Shown here piece after piece: positions 1 to 4,929 of a stretch of 5,728 nucleotides of DNA. The DNA comes from Chloroflexota bacterium. GTDB taxonomy: Bacteria; Chloroflexota; Dehalococcoidia; SZUA-161. The stretch is taken from assembly GCA_030668425.1 (NCBI GenBank), contig DAOUTY010000123.1, forward strand, positions 1-5,728, read 5' to 3'. A program made the position numbers and the translations under genes. Numbering within the stretch: the stretch's first letter is position 1; every line of letters begins with the position of its first letter. The notes beneath the pieces are model-generated. The model was not told the origin of the DNA. It searched no databases and saw only the letters and a program-made list of their open reading frames with translations.

Positions 1-920
1 AGGGGGCAATTGCAGCAATCGATGACGACAAGATAGAGATTGTGTTGGTGGGGCAGGAGAACGTGGTGCGGGGGGAACTGAATAACCATGACCCTGCTGG
101 ATGCGGGGTAAGCGTTGTCCATGCCAGCGAAGTTATAACCATGGAGGAGCGCCCGGTCCCGGCGGTTAAGGAAAAGAGGGATTCATCCATTGTAGTCGGG
201 ATACATCTGATTAAAAGCGGGGAGGTCGCGGCATTTGTCTCTGCGGGTAATACTGGGGCAGTGATGGCCGCGGCCACTCTGATCTTGGGTAGAACGAAAG
301 GAATCTTCCGTCCCGCCCTGGGCGCGGTCTTCCCTTTCCCTACGGGACCGGTTCTCTGCCTTGACCTTGGGGCGAACGCTGATTGCAAGCCGATGTCATT
401 GGCTCAGTTCGGCAAAATGGGCAGTATCTATATGCAGAAGATCTTCGGCGTGGAAAGCCCTCGAATCGGGCTTCTCTCAAGTGGTGAAGAGGATACAAAG
501 GGCAGTCAGATGGTTCAGAAGGCGCACAAGATGCTGAGGAAATCCAAACTCAATTTCATTGGCAATGTTGAGGGTAGAGATATCGCCAGTGGGCGGGCTG
601 ATGTGATTGTAACCGACGGTTTCACCGGCAATGTCTTGCTCAAGCTGGGCGAAGGCATTGGTGAAATGCTTCTTGGCGCTCTGAGAAAGGCTGTGGCTGA
701 GAACCCGAATTTTATGGAGGCTGCTGATCTCCTTGAGCCTACCTTCCACTCCATTATCGGCACCTTGGACTATCGGGAATATGGCGGCGCTCTTCTATTC
801 GGCGTCAACGGCAATGTCATCGTAGCCCATGGTCGCAGCGATGCCGATGCGATAAGGAATGCAATTATCACCGCCAAGCGAGAGGTGTTGCAGGACCTGG
901 CCGGGGCCATCAAGGGTTAG
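1..920 (+). CDS. plsX: Phosphate acyltransferase PlsX, 5'-truncated by the window edge
   Basis: PlsX makes acyl-phosphate from acyl-ACP and inorganic phosphate, the acyl donor for PlsY in phospholipid synthesis; it is a peripheral membrane enzyme. The reading frame is open from base 3 to the TAG at 918-920 and gives 305 visible residues. The family is about 330-345 long, so roughly 30 residues, including the N-terminal DAMGGD motif, lie outside the window. A GTG at 42 is an internal valine, not the start, because family-like residues (ending KIEIVLVGQEN) run through it. Family blocks visible in order are HASEVITMEERPVPAVKEKRDSS, split here as HASEVI then KEKRDSS, then SAGNTGA, DLGANADCKP, GNVEGRDI and the C-terminal DGFTGNVLLKLGEG. 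All match the family pattern. It is followed at 30 bases by trxA, so co-transcription is likely; the usual fabD/fabH neighbours are not on this side. Identification is firm; the missing N-terminus cannot be judged. Confidence 0.96.
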   Translation, partial: GAIAAIDDDKIEIVLVGQENVVRGELNNHDPAGCGVSVVHASEVITMEERPVPAVKEKRDSSIVVGIHLIKSGEVAAFVSAGNTGAVMAAATLILGRTKGIFRPALGAVFPFPTGPVLCLDLGANADCKPMSLAQFGKMGSIYMQKIFGVESPRIGLLSSGEEDTKGSQMVQKAHKMLRKSKLNFIGNVEGRDIASGRADVIVTDGFTGNVLLKLGEGIGEMLLGALRKAVAENPNFMEAADLLEPTFHSIIGTLDYREYGGALLFGVNGNVIVAHGRSDADAIRNAIITAKREVLQDLAGAIKG

Positions 921-940
921 CCTGTCAATAAAGCTGTTAC

Positions 941-945
941 GGAGG
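941..945 (+). promoter_or_regulatory. Ribosome binding site of trxA
   Basis: GGAGG lies five bases before the ATG at 951. It is the strongest Shine-Dalgarno match in the window and fixes the trxA start. Confidence 0.85.
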
Positions 946-950
946 TACAT

Positions 951-1277
951 ATGGCTGAGCCGCTAAGTGTGGATGACAAGAACTTCAATGAAGTCGTGAT
1001 CGAGGCTAAGACGCCGTTCTTGGTCGATTTTTGGGCACCCTGGTGTGCCCCGTGTCGTGCCATTGCTCCTATGGTGGAGGAGTTAGCCGGCGAGTACGAG
1101 GGACGGGTAGGATTTGGTAAGGTCAATGTAGATGAGAACCCCAAGGCGGCAACAGATTACGGCATTCGTAGCATTCCCACTCTATTGCTATTCAAAGAAG
1201 GTAAGCCGATGACGCAGATCGTGGGACTCAGGTCCAAGGCGGAACTGAAGAAGCACTTGGATGCTACTCTGACCTAA
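951..1277 (+). CDS. trxA: Thioredoxin
   Basis: A cytoplasmic dithiol-disulfide reductase of 108 residues, the normal size of a single-domain thioredoxin. The active site is WCAPC with cysteines at residues 32 and 35, preceded by DFWAP; the cis-proline is P76 in SIPT, and a buried D26 is present. These numbers coincide with the E. coli protein, supporting both the fold and the chosen ATG. No signal peptide or membrane segment is visible. The only departure is WCAPC instead of the common WCGPC, which is found in some bacterial thioredoxins and could shift redox potential slightly. The gene begins 30 bases after plsX with a strong GGAGG site, and its probable partner reductase trxB follows after a 140-base gap that carries a repeat element. 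The E. coli-like residue spacing makes a periplasmic or DsbA-like role unlikely. Confidence 0.96.
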   Translation: MAEPLSVDDKNFNEVVIEAKTPFLVDFWAPWCAPCRAIAPMVEELAGEYEGRVGFGKVNVDENPKAATDYGIRSIPTLLLFKEGKPMTQIVGLRSKAELKKHLDATLT

Positions 1278-1282
1278 AAAGC

Positions 1283-1390
1283 AAGTGTTCAGCTATAAGC
1301 ACTCAGCGTTCAGTTTAAAAAAAGTAGGGGTGTATGACCATGCGCCCCTACAGGTTTTGCAGGGAGCTTAAAGCTGACGGCTGAACGCTT
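1283..1390. repeat. MITE-like imperfect inverted repeat between trxA and trxB
   Basis: The 18 bases at 1283-1300 match the reverse complement of 1373-1390 at 14 positions, and two of the four differences would be G-U pairs in RNA. A second, nested pair is exact: AGCGTTCAG at 1305-1313 and CTGAACGCT at 1381-1389. The core holds a separate 28-base hairpin. The left arm contains two copies of a TTCAG-type unit (TGTTCAG at 1286 and CGTTCAG at 1307). The element has no coding capacity and ends shortly before the trxB ribosome binding site. It fills most of the only sizeable intergenic space on the + strand. It could be a decayed non-autonomous element, a REP-like repeat, or a folded leader of trxB. 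No target-site duplication was recognised. Confidence 0.6.
1324..1351. repeat. 28-base hairpin of the GTAGGGG...CCCCTAC type
   Basis: GTAGGGG at 1324-1330 pairs with CCCCTAC at 1345-1351, and pairing continues inward to 1336/1339 with two T-G wobbles, leaving a two-base centre. The total length is 28 bases, equal to the palindrome at 4873-4900, with which it shares both ends. On the - strand it is directly followed by seven T (A run at 1317-1323), the form of an intrinsic terminator facing away from trxB. On the + strand it is followed only by AGG and four T, so termination of trxA transcription here is possible but weakly supported. Confidence 0.7.
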
Positions 1391-1404
1391 ACATTGTGTT
1401 TATC

Positions 1405-1410
1405 CGGGAG
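1405..1410 (+). promoter_or_regulatory. Ribosome binding site of trxB
   Basis: CGGGAG lies seven bases before the ATG at 1418, just downstream of the inverted-repeat element. It supports this start over the later in-frame ATG codons. Confidence 0.6.
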
Positions 1411-1417
1411 TTGAAAT

Positions 1418-2338
1418 ATGGGTAATTCCTACCAGTTAATCATTATCGGTGGTGGGCCTGCTTGTCTCAGTGCTGGCTTGGACGCCACCAGGGCAAGATT
1501 GTCCACGTTATTGATTGAAAGGGCCATCCCCGGGGGGCAGATAATCAATGCAGAGCTCGTGGAGAACTACCCTGGGTTTCCCCATGGTATCTCTGGGGCT
1601 GAGCTGGGCTCGTTGATGGAACAGCAGGCAACGAAGTATGGCCTTGAGATAATCATGGCCGAGGTTGAGGGGGTTGAGGTTGGGGAAGAGGAGAAGATTG
1701 TGCATACAAGTGAGGGTCAGTATCGTGCGAAGGCGCTTATCATCGCTGGCGGCTCCGAGCATGGCAAGCTGGGTGTGCCTGGGGAGGAGGAGCTCAGGGG
1801 TAGGGGGGTGTCCTATTGTGCCACATGCGATGGCGCCTTTTTCAAGGATCAGGTGATAGCGGTAGTGGGAGGTGGGAATGTTGCCATTAACGATGCCCTT
1901 TTTCTTACGAGGTTTGCCTCCAAAGTGATTGTAATCCACCGCCGTGACCAGCTTAGGGCGACAAAGATACTTAGTGAAGGGGCCTTTGCCCGGCCCAAGA
2001 TAGAGTTTCTCTGGGATACGGTGGTTGAATCCATCGGAGGAGATGGCCAGGTCAGGGAACTGGGGTTGCGAAATGTGAAAACCGGGACAGAATCAAAACT
2101 GGAGGTTTCGGGCATTTTCGTAGCTGTTGGGTTACGCCCCAACACAGGCTATCTGGAGGGGGTGGTTGCCTTATCTCAAGAAGGCTTTATACTGGTGAAT
2201 GACCAGATGGAAACAGGGGTGCCCGGTATATTCGCTGCCGGCGATATACGTGCGGGTTCGGCACGGCAGGTCTCCAGCGCTGTTGGTGACGGGGCAACCG
2301 CTGCCATCTCCGCCGAGAGGTATCTTTCTTCCATCTGA
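1418..2338 (+). CDS. trxB: Thioredoxin reductase (NADPH, FAD-dependent)
   Basis: A low-molecular-weight thioredoxin reductase of 306 residues, close to the usual 310-320; it passes electrons from NADPH through FAD and a CATC disulfide to thioredoxin in the cytoplasm. In order: N-terminal FAD dinucleotide motif GGGPAC (11-16), PGGQ (38-41), ENYPGFP (49-55), second FAD contact AGG (110-112), redox site CATCD (134-138), NADPH dinucleotide motif GGGN (151-154), the NADPH phosphate-binding HRR with R180 (174-180), and the C-terminal FAD motif AAGD (273-276) followed by RQ (283-284). HRR...R argues for NADPH rather than NADH. Oddities are a cysteine at residue 16 where the third glycine of GxGxxG normally sits, AGG in place of ATG at 110-112, and N158-D159 in place of the frequent Glu pair after the second dinucleotide motif. 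The core catalytic residues are intact, so it is probably functional. It lies downstream of trxA, its likely substrate. Confidence 0.94.
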   Translation: MGNSYQLIIIGGGPACLSAGLDATRARLSTLLIERAIPGGQIINAELVENYPGFPHGISGAELGSLMEQQATKYGLEIIMAEVEGVEVGEEEKIVHTSEGQYRAKALIIAGGSEHGKLGVPGEEELRGRGVSYCATCDGAFFKDQVIAVVGGGNVAINDALFLTRFASKVIVIHRRDQLRATKILSEGAFARPKIEFLWDTVVESIGGDGQVRELGLRNVKTGTESKLEVSGIFVAVGLRPNTGYLEGVVALSQEGFILVNDQMETGVPGIFAAGDIRAGSARQVSSAVGDGATAAISAERYLSSI

Positions 2339-2365
2339 TTATCAACTGGAGTTGTTTCCTTACTG

Positions 2366-3364
2366 ATGAAGATGAGACGGATAACCAGGCCTCCGGTTAG
2401 GAGAAAACATGGTCCTGATGTGGTTACATCCACTGTAACCAAAATGGAGCCGAGCGTCGGATCTATTACATGGCAAAAGCTAACCTGGGTCAATATCGAG
2501 AGGCCCACGGAGGAAGAGACTAAGTATCTTGCCGAGAATTACCCCTTTCATACTCTCGATCTGGATGACTGTTTAAGTAAAATCCAGATGCCAAAGATCG
2601 ACGAGTACGAAGACTATTTTTTTATGGTGTTCCATTTCCCGGTGTTCAATCTCCAAGCTGGCGTCACCACACCGAGCCAGGTTTCTGTCTTCGTCGGCGA
2701 ACATTACCTGATCACTTTACATCAGGGGGACCTCAAGCCACTGGTGAGTCTGTTTAAAACGTGTCAAACGAACGAAAAGGCACGAGAGGAAAACATGGGC
2801 CGGAGCCCTGGTTATCTGCTGTATATAATCCTCGATAGGCTCGTTAGCTATTGTCTCCCCATATTGTTCAAGATCGGCGATAACATTGAGGAGGTGGAGG
2901 ACCGCATCTTTGGTGAGAACCCCCGAGGCACGGTTGCCAGTGTAGCGGTATTGCGCCGCGATATCATCTCATTTAGGCGCATAATTAAGCCTCAGACGGA
3001 GGCAGTGGAGACACTGGAGCAAAAGGAGTGGCCCATCTTCAAGGAGGATCCCGAAATCTATTTCGGAGATATCGCAGACCACTTGCGCAAAATTCGGGAT
3101 ACCCTCGAAGATTACAAAGAGGTAGTGGAGGGTCTCAGCGATACCAATAATGCGCTGACCTCGTTTCGCCTCAACGAGGTTATCCGGGTGCTGACTATCA
3201 TCTCGACGATAATGCTGCCCCTGACGCTTATTGCCAGCATCTTAGGGATGAATATCTATCCCATGCCTGTTGACAGCCCGGCAGTCTTTGCCGGAATAAT
3301 CATAGCCATGGTCGGTATCATCGGGGGCATGCTCTTTTTCTTCCGCTCACGGCGCTGGATTTAG
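2366..3364 (+). CDS. corA: CorA-family divalent cation (magnesium/cobalt) transport protein
   Basis: A pentameric inner-membrane channel for Mg2+ and related ions, 332 residues, within the family range. The long N-terminal cytoplasmic domain contains the family-like stretch WVNIERPTEEE (41-51), then CLSKIQMPKIDEYEDYFF (69-86) and VFVGEHYLITLH (108-119). A charged helical stalk runs over about 150-275. The two C-terminal membrane helices lie near 274-293 and 304-326. The selectivity motif GMN is at 294-296 (LGMNIYPMP), between the helices, and the protein ends with the basic tail RSRRWI. The start is uncertain: the ATG at 2366 has GGAG 14 bases upstream, which is far, and a second ATG is two codons on. 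An ATG at 2444 (residue 27) would remove a basic, poorly conserved-looking extension. The gene starts 27 bases after trxB and is followed six bases later by the YhhQ-type gene. CorA versus the related ZntB subgroup cannot be settled by eye. Confidence 0.93.
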   Translation: MKMRRITRPPVRRKHGPDVVTSTVTKMEPSVGSITWQKLTWVNIERPTEEETKYLAENYPFHTLDLDDCLSKIQMPKIDEYEDYFFMVFHFPVFNLQAGVTTPSQVSVFVGEHYLITLHQGDLKPLVSLFKTCQTNEKAREENMGRSPGYLLYIILDRLVSYCLPILFKIGDNIEEVEDRIFGENPRGTVASVAVLRRDIISFRRIIKPQTEAVETLEQKEWPIFKEDPEIYFGDIADHLRKIRDTLEDYKEVVEGLSDTNNALTSFRLNEVIRVLTIISTIMLPLTLIASILGMNIYPMPVDSPAVFAGIIIAMVGIIGGMLFFFRSRRWI

Positions 3365-3370
3365 AAGTCG

Positions 3371-4072
3371 ATGGTTGTCTCGCAACGGTTCCTTGTTGTT
3401 GCCGCTATATTCATTACCTGCCTCATTACGGCGAATATTATCGCTGTTAAGCTGATAACCATGGGCGTTGGTTCATGGAGGCTTGGCGGTCTGGAACTAC
3501 CGGCGCCTTTGCCCGCTGCCATAGTCATCTTTCCCCTAAGCTACATATTTGGTGATATTCTCACCGAGGTCTACGGTTATCGACAGGCACGCCGTGTTAT
3601 ATGGCTGGGGTTTTTCTGCAACATGATCGCAGTCGGAGCTTTCTGGGTGGCGGGGCAAATCCCGGCGCTTGATGCCGATGTTCAGACTGCATATGATCGC
3701 ATTTTAGGCTATACCCCCCGGATTCTGGCAGCCTCGTTTGCCGCTTATCTTGTTGGCGAGTTCGCCAATTCCTATGTCCTGGCCAAGATGAAAATCAGGA
3801 CCAAGGGGCGATTTCTATGGGCCAGGACTATTGGCTCCACTATCGTCGGCCAGGGATTGGACACCTCGGTTTTCATCGCCATCGCCTTCGGCGGCACCCT
3901 GCCCGGGGTTGTCATTGGCGGCATAATCATTACCCACTGGCTGGTCAAGACCATTTACGAGGTGGTGGCCACCCCTTTTACCTACGTCGTGGTGAACTAC
4001 CTGAAGAGAAAAGAAGATATCGATACCTACGACTACGACACTGATTTCAATCCCCTGCTGGTTACCCGCTGA
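3371..4072 (+). CDS. yhhQ: Queuosine precursor transporter, YhhQ/VUT family
   Basis: A 233-residue inner-membrane protein of the DUF165/VUT family; the E. coli member imports preQ0 and preQ1 for queuosine modification of tRNA. Membrane segments are visible near 6-28, 46-64, 75-97, 117-140 and a long hydrophobic C-terminal part at about 157-208 that could hold two more. Family signatures are PLSYIFGDILTEVYGYRQARR (55-75), with its acidic residues after the second helix, and GSTIVGQGLDT (155-165), followed by a THWLVKTIYEV segment. The C-terminal tail is charged and cytoplasmic-looking. The ATG at 3371 lies six bases after the corA stop, with only a weak AGAAG site, so translation may be coupled to corA. 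No other queuosine gene is in the window, which fits a salvage role but does not prove it. The substrate is inferred from the family, not from the sequence. Confidence 0.9.
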   Translation: MVVSQRFLVVAAIFITCLITANIIAVKLITMGVGSWRLGGLELPAPLPAAIVIFPLSYIFGDILTEVYGYRQARRVIWLGFFCNMIAVGAFWVAGQIPALDADVQTAYDRILGYTPRILAASFAAYLVGEFANSYVLAKMKIRTKGRFLWARTIGSTIVGQGLDTSVFIAIAFGGTLPGVVIGGIIITHWLVKTIYEVVATPFTYVVVNYLKRKEDIDTYDYDTDFNPLLVTR

Positions 4073-4087
4073 GAGCGACTACTAGAG

Positions 4088-4094
4088 AAAGGAG
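4088..4094 (+). promoter_or_regulatory. Ribosome binding site of the metallo-hydrolase gene
   Basis: AAAGGAG ends eight bases before the ATG at 4103 and supports that start. Confidence 0.75.
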
Positions 4095-4102
4095 AACGCG
4101 AA

Positions 4103-4873
4103 ATGGAGATCAGGGTTTTGGGAGCACACAATATTGAATCGGCGACTACAAGGCTGACGACCCTGCTCATCGACGATACTGTTGCAGTGGACGCCGGGGC
4201 GCTTACCTCCAGCCTTTCTCTTTCAGAGCAGGAAAAGGTGGGTCATATTCTGCTCACCCACTGCCACTACGACCACGTGAGGGATGTGCCCGCTATTGCT
4301 CTCAATATCTCGCATTTTGAGAAGAATATCCGAGTTTATTCTCAGGCCAGCACGCTCCACGCTATCTCCGATCACATTCTCAACGGCGTTATATACCCTG
4401 ACTTTACTAAGATACCTACCGCCAATCCTCCGCTGGAATTCTGTCCCTTGGAGCCCCACAAGGTCGAGATTATCGGCGGCTACAAGGTGCTGGCGGTCCC
4501 TGTGAAGCATGGTGTCCCTGCGGTGGGGTATCAGATTACTTCTGATGAGGGAAGAAGCCTCTTTTATAGCGGGGATACAGGGCCCGGTTTGTCCTCATGC
4601 TGGGAAAACATATCGCCGCAACTGCTGTTCATCGATGTGACACTGCCTAACAGGCTGGAAGAGCACGCTGTCTCCTCTGGGCACCTCACGCCTCATCTGC
4701 TTGGTGAGGAACTGGCCGGATTCAGGAGAACCAGGGGCTATCTGCCGCAGGTGATGATTATACACCTCAGCCCCGTGTTCGAGGACGAGATCAAGGAAGA
4801 GGTTGAGCAGGTGGCAAAGAGCCTTGGGGCGGATATATCCCTGAGCTATGAGGGGATGAGGTTGAGCATTTAG
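4103..4873 (+). CDS. Metallo-beta-lactamase-fold hydrolase, class II cyclic-nucleotide phosphodiesterase-like
   Basis: A soluble 256-residue protein with a complete set of metal ligands for a binuclear MBL-fold hydrolase: THCHYDH (H53, H55, D57, H58), H136 in VKHGVP, D158 in SGDTG and H221 in IHLSP. The segments DAGALTSSLSLSEQEKVGHI (30-49), VIYPDFTKIP (96-105), SGDTGPG (156-162), FIDVTLPNRLEEHA (176-189) and SGHLTP (192-197) resemble bacterial relatives of the class II (PDE1-type) cAMP phosphodiesterases rather than lactamases, RNase Z or glyoxalase II. The first ligand motif has cysteine at residue 54, between the two histidines. No signal peptide is visible, so it is probably cytoplasmic. 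It begins 30 bases after the transporter with a good AAAGGAG site and ends in a TAG whose last base starts a 28-base palindrome. The fold is certain; a cyclic-nucleotide substrate is an inference from resemblance, and another phosphodiester or ester substrate is possible. Confidence 0.88.
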   Translation: MEIRVLGAHNIESATTRLTTLLIDDTVAVDAGALTSSLSLSEQEKVGHILLTHCHYDHVRDVPAIALNISHFEKNIRVYSQASTLHAISDHILNGVIYPDFTKIPTANPPLEFCPLEPHKVEIIGGYKVLAVPVKHGVPAVGYQITSDEGRSLFYSGDTGPGLSSCWENISPQLLFIDVTLPNRLEEHAVSSGHLTPHLLGEELAGFRRTRGYLPQVMIIHLSPVFEDEIKEEVEQVAKSLGADISLSYEGMRLSI

Positions 4874-4900
4874 TAGGGGCACGGCATGCCGTGCCCCTAC
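4873..4900. repeat. Perfect 28-base palindrome in the convergent gap
   Basis: Fourteen bases, GTAGGGGCACGGCA, are followed directly by their exact reverse complement. The first base is the final G of the hydrolase TAG stop. The GC-rich stem could form a strong hairpin in transcripts of either strand and may end or stabilise both converging messages, but no T run follows on either side, so it is not a standard intrinsic terminator. It shares length and both ends (GTAGGGG and CCCCTAC) with the hairpin at 1324-1351, which suggests a dispersed palindromic repeat, REP-like in style. Confidence 0.85.
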
Positions 4901-4929
4901 TCTGCAATCATCATGAACAATGCTGGCTG

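Noticed and set aside
42..44. GTG as a start for plsX
   Set aside because: The frame is open upstream to base 3 with family-like sequence, so the gene begins outside the window.
1284..1303. AGTG...CACT stem just after trxA as a terminator
   Set aside because: The stem is about four to six weak pairs and no T run follows; it is better explained as part of the larger inverted repeat.
1771..1808. G-rich run in trxB that might form a G-quadruplex
   Set aside because: Four G runs are present, but one loop is 12 bases, and the run encodes conserved-looking GVPGEEELRGRGV, so codon choice explains it.
1508..1939. A 143-codon open frame on the - strand
   Set aside because: It lies inside trxB, which has all its motifs; the antisense product shows no family features.
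2346..2357. CAACTGGAGTTG inverted repeat before corA
   Set aside because: Only five base pairs around the likely ribosome binding site; too short to call an operator or terminator.
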